64,000 bases of DNA from Viola odorata (taxonomy: Eukaryota > Streptophyta > Magnoliopsida > Malpighiales > Violaceae): NCBI GenBank assembly GCA_963691705.1, contig OY829542.1:24972579-25036578 (forward strand). The letters run 5' to 3'. The translations under genes were made by a program, and so were the position numbers. The notes beneath the pieces were generated by a model. The model had not been told where the DNA came from. It worked only from the letters and a program-made list of their open reading frames with translations, and did not search any database. Shown here in pieces: positions 21,566-36,400 of the stretch (the first letter of the stretch is position 1; each line of letters begins with the position of its first letter).

Positions 21566-21888
21566 CAAATCACATAGAGACATCACTCACATGGATGCAC
21601 CACAAATCACATAGAGACACCGCTCACGTGGAAGCACTCGCTCACATGGACGCATCACAAATCACATAGAGACATCGATCACATGGACGCATCACAAATC
21701 ACATAGAGACATCGCTCTCATGGAGGCATCACAAATCTCATAGAGGCATCGCTCACATGGAGGCACTCGCTCACATGGAGGCATCACAAATCACATAGAG
21801 ACACCGCTCACATGGAAGCACTCACTCACATGGAGGAATCACAAGTCACATGGAGGCATCGCTTACATGGAGGCGCTCGCTCACATGG

Positions 21889-24800
21889 ACGCATCACAAA
21901 TCACATAGAGACATCGATCACATGGACGCATCACAACTCACATAGAGACATCGCTCTCATGGAGGCATCACAAATCTCATAGAGGCATCGCTCACATGGA
22001 GGCACTCGCTCACATGGAGGAATCACAAGTCACATGGAGGCATCGCTTACATGGAGGCGCTCGCTCACATGGAGGCATCACAAATCACATAGAGGCATCG
22101 CTCACATGGACACACTAGCTCACATGGAGGCACTCGCTCACATGGAGGAACCACTAACATGGCGGCATCACAAATCACATGGAGGCATCGCTCCCATGGA
22201 GGCATCACTCACATGGACGCACTCGCTCACATGAAGGCACCACTAACATGGCGGCATCACAAATCACATGGAGGCATTGCTCACATGGAGGCACTCGTTC
22301 ACAGGGAGGCATCACAAATCACATGGAGGCATCGCTCACATGGACGCACTCGCTCACATGGAGGCACCACTAACATGGCGGCATCACAAATCACATAGAG
22401 GCATCGCTCAGATGGAGGCACTCGCTCACATGGAGGCATCACAAATCACATGGAGGCATCGCTCACATGGACGCACTCGCTCACATGGAGGCACTCGCTC
22501 ACATGGAGGCATCACAAATCACATGGAGGCATCGCTCACATGGACACACTCGCTCACAAGGAGGCACTCGCTCACATGGAGGCACCACTAACATGGCGGC
22601 ATCACAAATCACATGGAGGCATCGCTCACATGGAGGCACTCGTTCACATGGAGGCATCACAAATCACATAGAGGCATCGCTCACATGGAGGCATCACAAA
22701 TCACAGAGAGACATCACTCACAAGGAGGCTCTCGCTCACATAGAGGCATCACAAATCACATGGAGGCATCGCTCACATGGACGCACCACAAATCACATAG
22801 AGGCACTCGCTCACATGGACGCATCACAAATCACATAGAGACATCGATCACATGGACGCATCACAAATCACATAGAGACATCGCTCTCATGGAGGCATCA
22901 CAAATCTCATAGAGGCATCGCTCACATGGAGGCACTCGCTCACATGGAGGCATCACAAATCACATGGAGGCATCGCTCACATGGACGCACTCGCTCACAT
23001 GGAGGCACTCGCTCACATGGAGGCATCACAAATCACATTGAGGCATCGCTCACATGGACGCACTCGCTCACATGGAGGCACTGGCTCACATGGAGGCATC
23101 ACATATCACATGGAGGCATCGCTCACATGGATGCACCACAAATCACATAGAGACACCGCTCACATGGAAGCACTCGCTCACATGGACGCATCACAAATCA
23201 CATAGAGACATCGATCACATGGACGCATCACAAATCACATAGAGACATCGCTCTCATGGAGGCATCACAAATCTCATAGAGGCATCGCTCACATGGAGGC
23301 ACTCGCTCACATGGAGGCATCACAAATCACATAGAGACATCACTCACATGGATGCACCACAAATCACATAGAGACACCGCTCACGTGGAAGCACTCGCTC
23401 ACATGGACGCATCACAAATCACATAGAGACATCGATCACATGGACGCATCACAAATCACATAGAGACATCGCTCTCATGGAGGCATCACAAATCTCATAG
23501 AGGCATCGCTCACATGGAGGCACTCGCTCACATGGAGGCATCACAAATCACATAGAGACACCGCTCACATGGCAGCACTCACTCACATGGACGCATCACA
23601 AATCACATAGAGACATCGACCACATGGACGCATCACAAATCACATAGAGACATCGCTCTCATGGAGGCATCACAAATCTCATAGAGGCATCGCTCACATG
23701 GAGGCACTCGCTCACATGGAGGAATCACAAGTCACATGGAGGCATCGCTTACATAGAGGCGCTCGCTCACATGGAGGCATCACAAATCACATAGAGGCAT
23801 CGCTCGCATGGACACACTAGCTCACATGGAGGCACTCGCTCACATGGAGGAACCACTAACATGGCGGCATCACAAATCACATGGAGGCATCGCTCCCATG
23901 GAGGCATCGCTCACATGGACGCACTCGCTCACATGGAGGCACTCGCTCACATGGCGGCATCACAAATCACATGGAGGCATCGCTCACATGGAGGCACTCG
24001 TTCACATGGAGGCACTCGCTCACATGGAGGCATCACAAATCACAGAGAGACATCACTCACATGGAGGCACTCGCTCACATAAAGGCATCATAAATCACAT
24101 GGAGGCATCGGTCACATGGACGCACCACAAATCACATAGAGGCACTCGCTCAAATGGAGGCATCACAAGTCACATGGAGGCGCTCGCTCACATAGAGGCC
24201 TCACAAATCACATAGAGGCATCGCTCACATGGACGTACTTGCTCACATGGAGGCACTCGTTCACAAGGTGGCACCACTAACATGGCGGCATCACAAATCA
24301 CATGGAGGCATCGCTCCCATGGAGGCACTCGGTCACATGGAGGCATCACAAATCACATGGAGGCATGGCTCACATGGACGCACTCGCTCACATGGACACA
24401 CCACAAATCACATAGAGGCACTCGCTGACATGGACGCACTCGCTCACATGGAGGCACTAGCTCACATGGAGGCACCACTAACATGGCGGCATCACAAATC
24501 ACATGGAGGCATCGCTCCCATGGAGGCACTCGGTCACATGGAGGCATCACAAATGACATGGAGGCGTCGCTCACATGGACGCACTCGCTCACATGGACGC
24601 ACCACTAACATGGCGGCATCACAAATCACATGGAGGCATCGCTAGCATGGAGGCACCACAAATCACATAGAGGCATCGCTCACATGGAGGTACTCGCTCA
24701 TATGGAGGCATCAGAAATCACATGGAGGCACACACTCACCTGGAGGCACTCGCTCACATGGAGGCACCACTAACATGGCGGCATCACATGGAGGCACTCG

Positions 24801-25364
24801 CTCACATGGAGGCATCACAAATCACATGGAGGCATCGCTCACATGGACGCACTCGCTCACATGGAGGCACTCGCTCACATGGAGGCATCACAAATCACAT
24901 GGAGGCATCGCTCACATGGACGCACTCGCTCACATGGAGGCACTCGCTCGCATGGAGGCATCACATATCACATGGAGGCATCGCTCACATGGATGCACTC
25001 GCTCACATGGAGGCATCACAAATCACATATAGACATCACTCACATGGACGCACCCGCTCACATAGAGGCACTCGCTCACATGGAGGCATCACAAATCACA
25101 TAGAGGCATCGCTCACATGGAGGCACTCGCTCACATGGAGGCATCACAAATCACATGGAGGCATCGCTCACATGGAGACACTCGCTCACATGGAGGCACC
25201 GCTCACATGGAGGCATCACAAATCACATGGAGGCATCGCTCACATGGACGCACTCGATCACATGGAGGCACTCGCTCACATGGAGGCATCACAAATCACA
25301 TGGAGGCATCGCTCACATGGACGCACTCGCTCACATGGAGGCACTCGCTCACATGGAGGCATCA
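21889..25364. repeat. Satellite super-repeat, 3799-bp offset, copy 2
   Basis: Near-identical partner of 18090-21565, separated from it by about 320 bp that hold a variant of the copy 1 entry region. Identity breaks at both ends inside normal units, as expected for unequal exchange. Confidence 0.85.
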
Positions 25365-26136
25365 CATATCACATGGAGGCATCGCTCACATGGACGCACT
25401 CGCTCACATGGAGGCATCACAAATCACATAGAGACATCACTCACATGGAGGCACCCGCTCACATGGAGGCACTCGCTCACATGGAGGCATCACAAATCAC
25501 ATAGAGGCATCGCTCACATGGAGGCACTCGCACACATGGAGGCACCACTAACATGGCGGCATCACAAATCACATGGAGGCATCGCTCCCATGGAGGCACT
25601 CGCTCATATGGAGGCATCACAAATCACATGGAGGCATCGCTCACATGGAGACACTCGCTCACATAGAGGCACCGCTCACATGGAGGCATCACAAATCACA
25701 TGGAGGCATCGCTCACATGGACGCACTCGATCACATGGAGGCACTCGCTCACATGGAGGCATCACAAATCACATCGAGGCATCGCTCACATGGACGCACT
25801 CGCTCACATGGAGGCACTCGCTCACATGGAGGCATCACATATCACATGGAGGCATCGCTCACATGGACGCACTCGCTCACAAGGAGGCATCACAAATCAC
25901 ATAGAGACATCACTCACATGGAGGCACCCGCTCACATGGAGGCACTCGCTCATATGGAGGCATCACAAATCACATAGAGGCATCGCTCACATGGAGGCAC
26001 TCGCTCACATGGAGGCACTCGCTCACATGGAGGCACTCGCTCACATGGAGGCATCACAAATCACATTGAGGTATCGCTCGCATGGAGGCACTCGCTCACA
26101 TGGAGGCATCACAAATCACATAGAGGCATCGCTCAC

Positions 26137-29100
26137 ATGGACGCAGTCGCTCATATAGAGACACTCGCACACATGGAGGCACCACTAACATGGCGGCATC
26201 ACAAATCACATGGAGGCATCGCTCCCATGGAGGCACTCGCTCATATGGAGGCATCACAAATCACATGGAGGCATCGCTCACATGGACGCACTCGCTCACA
26301 TGGAGGCACCACTAACATGGCGGCATCACAAATCACATGTAGGCAACGCTCACATGGAGGCACCACAAATCACATAGAGGCATCGCTCATATGGAGGCAC
26401 TCGCTCACATGGAGGCATCACAAATCACATGGAGGCATCGCTCACATGGAGGCACTCGCTCACATGGAGGCACTCGCTCACATGGAGGCATCACAAATCA
26501 CATAGAGGCATCGCTCACATGGACGCAGTCGCTCATATAGAGACACTCGCTCACATGGAGGCACCACTAACATGGCGGATCACAAATCACGTGGAGGCAT
26601 CGCTCACATGGAGGCACTCGTTCACATGGAGGCATCACAAATCACATGGAGGCATCGCTCACATGGACGCACTCGCTCACATGGAGGCATCACAAATCAC
26701 ATTGAGACATCACTCACATGGAGGCACTCGCTCACATGTAGGCATCACAAATAACATGGAGGCATCGCTCACATGGACGCACCACAAATCACATAGAGGC
26801 ACTCGCTCACATGGAGTCATCACAAATCACATAGAGACATCACTCACATGGAGGCACTCGCTCACATGGAGGAATCACAAGTCACATGGAGGCACTCGCT
26901 CCCATGGAGGCACTCGCTCACATGGAGGCATCGCTCGCATAGAGGCACTCGCTCAGATGGAGGCATCACAAATCACATGGAGGCATCGCTCACATGGACA
27001 AACTCGCTCACATGGAGGCATCACAAATCACATAAAGACATCACTCACATGGAGGCACTCGCTCACATGGAGGCATCCCAAATCACATGGAGGCATCGCT
27101 CACATGGACGCACTCGCTCACATGGAGGCACTCGCTCACATGGAGGCATCACAAATCACATAGAGGCATCGCTCACATGGACGCAGTCGCTCATATAGAG
27201 ACACTCGCTCACATGGAGGCACCACTAACATGGCGGATCACAAATCACGTGGAGGCATCGCTCACATGGAGGCACTCGTTCACATGGAGGCATCACAAAT
27301 CACATGGAGGCATCGCTCACATGGACGCACTCGCTCACATGGAGGCATCACAAATCACATTGAGACATCACTCACATGGAGGCACTCGCTCACATGTAGG
27401 CATCACAAATAACATGGAGGCATCGCTCACATGGACGCACCACAAATCACATAGAGGCACTCGCTCACATGGAGTCATCACAAATCACATAGAGACATCA
27501 CTCACATGGAGGCACTCGCTCACATGGAGGAATCACAAGTCACATGGAGGCGCTCGCTCACATGGAGGCACTCGTTCACAAGGAGGCACTCGCTCCCATG
27601 GAGGCACTCGCTCACATGGAGGCATCGCTCGCATAGAGGCACTCGCTCAGATGGAGGCATCACAAATCACATGGAGGCATCGCTCACATGGACAAACTCG
27701 CTCACATGGAGGCATCACAAATCACATAAAGACATCACTCACATGGAGGCACTCGCTCACATGGAGGCATCCCAAATCACATGGAGGCATCACTCACATG
27801 GACGCACCACAAATCACATAGAGGCACTCGCTCACATGGACGCATCACAAATCACATAGAGATATCGCTCTCATAGAGGCATCAGAAATCTCATAGAGGC
27901 ATCGCTCACATGGAGGCATCACAAGTCACATGGAGGCATCGCTCACATGGAGGCGCTCGCTCACATGGAGGCATCACAAATCACATAGAGGCATCGTTCA
28001 TATGGACGCACTCGCTCACATGGAGGCACTAGCTCACATAGAGGCACCACTAACATGGCGGCATCACAAATCACATGGAGGTATCGCTCACATGGAGGCA
28101 CTCGCTCACATGGAGGCATCACAAATCACATAGACGCATCGCTCACATGGACGCAGTCGCTCATATCGAGACACTCGCACACATGGAGGCACCACTAACA
28201 TGGCGGCATCACAAATCACATGGAGGCATCGCTCCCATGGAGGCACTCGCTCAAATGGAGGCACCGCTCACATGGAGGCATCACAAATCACATGGAGGCA
28301 TCGCTCACATGGACGCAGTCGATCACATGGAGGCATCACAAATCACATGGAGGCATCGCTCACATGGAGGCACTCGCTCACATGGACGCAGTCGATCACA
28401 TGGAGGCATCGCTCACATGGAGGCATCACAAATCACATGGAGGCATCGCTCACATGGAGGCATCACATATCACATGGAGGCATCGCTCACATGGAGGTAC
28501 TCGCTCATATGGAGGCATCACAAATCACATGGAGGCACACACTCACCTGGAGGCACTCGCTCACATGGAGGCACCACTAACATGGCGGCATCACATGGAG
28601 GCACTCGCTCACATGGAGGCACTCCCTCACATGGAGGCATCACAAATCACATGGAGGCATCGCTCACATGGACGCACTCGCTCACATGGAGGCACTCGCT
28701 CACATGGAGGCATCACAAATCACATGGAGGCATCGCTCACATGGACGCACTCGCTCACATGGAGGCACTCGCTCACATGGAGGCATCACAAATCACATGG
28801 AGGCATCGCTCACATGGACGCACTCGCTCACATGGAGGCACTCGCTCACATGGAGGCATCACATATCACATGTAGGCATCGCTCACATGGACGCACTCGC
28901 TCACATGGAGGCATCACAAATCACATAGAGACATCACTCACATGGAGGCACCCGCTCACATGGAGGCACTCGCTCACATGGAGGCATCACAAATCACATA
29001 GAGGCATCGCTCACATGGAGGCACTCGCTCACATGGAGGCACTCGCTCACATGGAGGCATCACAAATCACATTGAGGTATCGCTCGCATGGAGGCACTCG

Positions 29101-32100
29101 CTCACATGGAGGCATCACAAATCACATAGAGGCATCGCTCACATGGACGCAGTCGCTCATATAGAGACACTCGCACACATGGAGGCACCACTAACATGGC
29201 GGCATCACAAATCACATGGAGGCATCGCTCCCATGGAGGCACTCGCTCATATGGAGGCATCACAAATCACATGGAGGCATCGCTCACATGGACGCACTCG
29301 CTCACATGGAGGCACCACTAACATGGCGGCATCACAAATCACATGTAGGCAACGCTCACATGGAGGCACCACAAATCACATAGAGGCATCGCTCACATGG
29401 AGGCACTCGCTCACATGGAGGCATCACAAATCACATGGAGGCATCGCTCACATGGACGCACTCGCTCACATGGAGGCACTCGCTCACATGGAGGCATCAC
29501 AAATCACATAGAGGCATCGCTCACATGGACGCAGTCGCTCATATAGAGACACTCGCTCACATGGAGGCACCACTAACATGGCGGATCACAAATCACGTGG
29601 AGGCATCGCTCACATGGAGGCACTCGTTCACATGGAGGCATCACAAATCACATGGAGGCATCGCTCACATGGACGCACTCGCTCACATGGAGGCATCACA
29701 AATCACATTGAGACATCACTCACATGGAGGCACTCGCTCACATGTAGGCATCACAAATAACATGGAGGCATCGCTCACATGGACGCACCACAAATCACAT
29801 AGAGGCACTCGCTCACATGGAGTCATCACAAATCACATAGAGACATCACTCACATGGAGGCACTCGCTCACATGGAGGAATCACAAGTCACATGGAGGCG
29901 CTCGCTCACATGGAGGCACTCGTTCACAAGGAGGCACTCGCTCCCATGGAGGCACTCGCTCACATGGAGGCATCGCTCGCATAGAGGCACTCGCTCAGAT
30001 GGAGGCATCACAAATCACATGGAGGCATCGCTCACATGGACAAACTCGCTCACATGGAGGCATCACAAATCACATAAAGACATCACTCACATGGAGGCAC
30101 TCGCTCACATGGAGGCATCCCAAATCACATGGAGGCATCGCTCACATGGACGCACTCGCTCACATGGAGGCACTCGCTCACATGGAGGCATCACAAATCA
30201 CATAGAGGCATCGCTCACATGGACGCAGTCGCTCATATAGAGACACTCGCTCACATGGAGGCACCACTAACATGGCGGATCACAAATCACGTGGAGGCAT
30301 CGCTCACATGGAGGCACTCGTTCACATGGAGGCATCACAAATCACATGGAGGCATCGCTCACATGGACGCACTCGCTCACATGGAGGCATCACAAATCAC
30401 ATTGAGACATCACTCACATGGAGGCACTCGCTCACATGTAGGCATCACAAATAACATGGAGGCATCGCTCACATGGACGCACCACAAATCACATAGAGGC
30501 ACTCGCTCACATGGAGTCATCACAAATCACATAGAGACATCACTCACATGGAGGCACTCGCTCACATGGAGGCACTCGTTCACAAGGAGGCACTCGCTCC
30601 CATGGAGGCACTCGCTCACATGGAGGCATCGCTCGCATAGAGGCACTCGCTCAGATGGAGGCATCACAAATCACATGGAGGCATCGCTCACATGGACAAA
30701 CTCGCTCACATGGAGGCATCACAAATCACATAAAGACATCACTCACATGGAGGCACTCGCTCACATGGAGGCATCCCAAATCACATGGAGGCATCACTCA
30801 CATGGACGCACCACAAATCACATAGAGGCACTCGCTCACATGGACGCATCACAAATCACATAGAGATATCGCTCTCATAGAGGCATCAGAAATCTCATAG
30901 AGGCATCGCTCACATGGAGGCATCACAAGTCACATGGAGGCATCGCTCACATGGAGGCGCTCGCTCACATGGAGGCATCACAAATCACATAGAGGCATCG
31001 TTCATATGGACGCACTCGCTCACATGGAGGCACTAGCTCACATAGAGGCACCACTAACATGGCGGCATCACAAATCACATGGAGGTATCGCTCACATGGA
31101 GGCACTCGCTCACATGGAGGCATCACAAATCACATAGACGCATCGCTCACATGGACGCAGTCGCTCATATCGAGACACTCGCACACATGGAGGCACCACT
31201 AACATGGCGGCATCACAAATCACATGGAGGCATCGCTCCCATGGAGGCACTCGCTCAAATGGAGGCACCGCTCACATGGAGGCATCACAAATCACATGTA
31301 GGCATCGCTCACATGGACGCAGTCGATCACATGGAGGCATCACAAATCACATGGAGGCATCGCTCACATGGAGGCACTCGCTCACATGGACGCAGTCGAT
31401 CACATGGAGGCATCGCTCACATGGAGGCATCACAAATCACATGGAGGCATCGCTCACATGGACGCACTCGCTCACATGGAGGCACTCGCTCACATGGAGG
31501 CATCACATATCACATGGAGGCATCGCTCACATGGAGGTACTCGCTCATATGGAGGCATCACAAATCACATGGAGGCACACACTCACCTGGAGGCACTCGC
31601 TCACATGGAGGCACCACTAACATGGCGGCATCACATGGAGGCACTCGCTCACATGGAGGCACTCCCTCACATGGAGGCATCACAAATCACATGGAGGCAT
31701 CGCTCACATGGACGCACTCGCTCACATGGAGGCACTCGCTCACATGGAGGCATCACAAATCACATGGAGGCATCGCTCACAAGGACGCACTCGCTCACAT
31801 GGAGGCACTCGCTCACATGGAGGCATCACAAATCACATGGAGGCATCGCTCACATGGACGCACTCGCTCACATGGAGGCACTCGCTCACATGGAGGCATC
31901 ACATATCACATGGAGGCATCGCTCACATGGACGCACTCGCTCACATGGAGGCATCACAAATCACATAGAGACATCACTCACATGGAGGCACCCGCTCACA
32001 TGGAGGCACTCGCTCACATGGAGGCATCACAAATCACATAGAGGCATCGCTCACATGGAGGCACTCGCTCACATGGAGGCATCACAAATCACATGGAGGT

Positions 32101-32200
32101 ATCGCTCACATGGAGGCACTCGCTCACATGGAGGCATCACAAATCACATAGACGCATCGCTCACATGGACGCAGTCGCTCATATAGAGACACTCGTACAC
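26137..32200. repeat. Satellite super-repeat, offset about 3005 bp (two copies)
   Basis: Blocks around 26137-29140 recur at 29143-32200. Marker positions move by 3006 (26429/29435), 3042 (27087/30129) and 3004 (27930/30934), so small whole-unit indels separate the copies. Within it, the block with the 2-base-deleted unit 'catggcggatcacaaatcacgtgg' recurs at 26575, 27233, 29581 and 30275. Confidence 0.75.
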
Positions 32201-33493
32201 ATGGAGGCACCACTAACATGGCGGCATCACAAATCACATGGAGGCATCGCTCCCATGGAGGCACTCGCTCATATGGAGGCATCACAAATCACATGGAGGC
32301 ATCGCTCACATGGAGGCACTCGCTCACATGGAGGCACCGCTCACATGGGGGCATCACAAATCACATGGAGGCATCGCTCACATGGACGCACTCGATCACA
32401 TGGAGGCACTCGCTCACATGGAGGCATCACAAATCACATGGAGGCATCGCTCACATGGACGCACTCGCTCACATGGAGGCACTCGCTCACATGGAGGCAT
32501 CACATATCACATGGAGGCATCGCTCACATGGACGCACTCGCTCACATGGAGGCATCACAAATCACATAGAGACATCACTCACATGGAGGCACCCGCTCAC
32601 ATGGAGGCACTCGCTCACATGGAGGCATCACAAATCACATAGAGGTATCGCTCACATGGAGGCACTCGCTCACATGGAGGCACTAGCTCACATGGAGGCA
32701 TCACAAATCACATGGAGGTATCGCTCACATGGATGCACTCGCTCACATGGAGGCATCACAAATCACATAGAGGCATCGCTCACATGGACGCAGTCGCTCA
32801 TATAGAGACACTCGCACACATGGAGGCACCACTAACATGGCGGCATCACAAATCACATGGAGGCATCGCTCCCATGGAGGCACTCGCTCAAATGGAGGCA
32901 TCACAAATCACATGGAGGCATCGCTCACATGGACGCACTCGCTCACATGGAGGCACCACTAACATGGCGGCATCACAAATCACATGTAGGCAACGCTCAC
33001 TTGGAGGCACCACAAATCACATAGAGGCATCGCTAAATGGAGGCACTCGCTCACATGGAGGCATCACAAATCACATGGAGGCATCGCTCACATGGACGCA
33101 CTCGCTCACATGGAGGCACTCGCTCACATGGAGGCATCACAAATCACATAGAGGCATCACTCACATGGACGCAGTCGCTCATATAGAGACACTCGCTCAC
33201 ATGGAGGCACCACTAACATGGCGGATCACAAATCTCGTGGAGTCATCGCTAACATGGAGGCACTCGTTCACATGGAGGCATCACAAATCACATGGAGGCA
33301 TCGCTCACATGGACGCACTCGCTCACATGGAGGCATCACAAATCACATTGAGACATCCCTCACATGGAGGCACTCGCTCACATGGAGGCATCACAAATAA
33401 CATGGAGGCATCGCTCACATGGACGCACCACAAATCACATAGAGGCACTCGCTCACATGGAGTCATCACAAATCACATAGAGACATCACTCAC

Positions 33494-36400
33494 ATGGAGG
33501 CACTCGCTCACATGGAGGAATCACAAGTCACATGGAGGCGCTCGCTCACATGGAGGCACTCGTTCACAAGGAGGCACTCGCTCCCATGGAGGCACTCGCT
33601 CACATGGAGGCATCGCTCGCATAGAGGCACTCGCTCAGATGGAGGCATCACAAATCACATGGAGGCATCGCTCACATTGACAAACTCGCTCACATGGAGG
33701 CATCACAAATCACATAAAGACATCACTCACATGGAGGCACTCGCTCACATGGAGGCATCCCAAATCACATGGAGGCATCACTCACATGGACGCACCACAA
33801 ATCACATAGAGGCACTCCCTCACATGGAGGCATCACTCACATGGACGCACCACAAATCACATAGAGGCACTCGCTCACATGGACGCATCACAAATCACAT
33901 AGAGATATCGCTCTCATAGAGGCATCAGAAATCTCATAGAGGCATCCCTCACATGGAGGCATCACAAGTCACATGGAGGCATCGCTCACATGGAGGCGCT
34001 CGCTCACGTGGAGGCATCACAAATCACATAGAGGCATCCTTCATATGGACGCACTCGCTCACATGGAGGCACTAGCTCACATAGAGGCACCACTAACATG
34101 GCGGCATCACAAATCACATGGAGGCATCGCTCACATGGAGGCACTCGCTCACATAGAGGCATCACAAATCACATAGACGCATCGCTCACATGGACGCAGT
34201 CGCTCATATAGAGACACTCGCACACATGGAGGCACCACTAACATGGCGGCATCACAAATCACATGGAGGCATCGCTCCCATGGAGGCACTCGCTCAAATG
34301 GAGGCATCACAAATCACATGGAGGCATCGCTCACATGGACGCACTCGCTCACATGGAGGCACCACTAACATGGCGGCATCACAAATCACATGTAGGCAAC
34401 GCTCACTTGGAGGCACCACAAATCACATAGAGGCATCGCTCACATGGAGGCACTCGCTCACATGGAGGCATCACAAATCACATGGAGGCATCGCTCACAT
34501 GGACGCACTCGCTCACATGGAGGCACTCGCTCACATGGAGGCATCACAAATCACATAGAGGCATCGCTCACATGGACGCAGTCACTCATATAGAGACACT
34601 CGCTCACATGGAGGCACCACTAACATGGCGGATCACAAATCACGTGGAGGCATCGCTCACATGGAGGCACTCGTTCACATGGAGGCATCACAAATCACAT
34701 GGAGGCATCGCTCACATGGACGCACTCGCTCACATGGAGGCATCACAAATCACATTCAGACATCACTCACATGGAGGCACTCGCTCACATGGAGGCATCA
34801 CAAATAACATGGAGGCATCGCTCACATGGACGCACCACAAATCACATAGAGGCACTCGCTCACATGGAGTCATCACAAATCACATAGAGACATCACTCAC
34901 ATGGAGGCACTCGCTCACATGGAGGAATCACAAGTCACATGGAGGCGCTCGCTCACATGGAGGCACTCGTTCACAAGGAGGCACTCGCTCCCATGGAGGC
35001 ACTCGCTCACATGGAGGCATCGCACTCATAGAGGCACTCGCTCAGATGGAGGCATCACAAATCACATGGAGGCATCGCTCACATGGACAAACTCGCTCAC
35101 ATGGAGGCATCACAAATCACATAAAGACATCACTCACATAGAGGCACTCGCTCACATGGAGGCATCCCAAATCACATGGAGGCATCACTCACATGGACGC
35201 ACCACAAATCACATAGAGGCACTCGCTCACATGGAGGCATCACTCACATGGACGCACCACAAATCACATAGAGGCACTCGCTCACATGGACGCATCACAA
35301 ATCACATAGAGATATCGCTCTCATAGAGGCATCAGAAATCTCATAGAGGCATCGCTCACATGGAGGCATCACAAGTCACATGGAGGCATCGCTCACATGG
35401 AGGCGCTCGCTCACGTGGAGGCATCACAAATCACATAGAGGCATCGTTCATATGGACGCACTCGCTCACATGGAGGCACTAGCTCACATAGAGGCACCAC
35501 TAACATGGCGGCATCACAAATCACATGGAGGTATCGCTCACATGGAGGCACTCGCTCACATGGAGGCATCACAAATCACATAGACGCATCGCTCACATGG
35601 ACGCAGTCGCTCATATAGAGACACTCGCACACATGGAGGCACCACTAACATAGCGGCATCACAAATCACATGGAGGCATCGCTCCCATGGAGGTACTCGC
35701 TCATATGGAGGCATCACAAATCACATGGAGGCATCGCTCACATGGAGGCACTCGCTCACATGGAGGCATCACAAATCACATGGAGGCATCGCTCACATGG
35801 ACGCACTCGCTCACATGGAGGCATCACAAATCACATTGAGACATCACTCACATAGAGGCACTCGCTCACATGGAGGCATCACAAATAACATGGAGGCATC
35901 GCTCACATGGACGCACCACAAATCACATAGAGGCACTCGCTCACATGGAGTCATCACAAATCACATAGAGACATCACTCACATGGAGGCACTCGCTCACA
36001 TGGAGGAATCACAAGTCACATGGAGGCGCTCGCTCACATGGAGGCACTCGTTCACAAGGAGGCACTCGCTCCCATGGAGGCACTCGCTCACATGGAGGCA
36101 TCGCTCGCATAGAGGCACTCGCTCAGATGGAGGCATCACAAATCACATGAAGGCATCGCTCACATGGACAAACTCGCTCACATGGAGGCATCACAAATCA
36201 CATAAAGACATCACTCACATGGAGGCACTCGCTCACATGGAGGCATCACTCACATGGACGCACCACAAATCACATAGAGGCACTCGCTCACATGGAGGCA
36301 TCACTCACATGGACGCACCACAAATCACATAGAGGCACTCGCTCACATGGACGCATCACAAATCACATAGAGATATCGCTCTCATAGAGGCATCAGAAAT

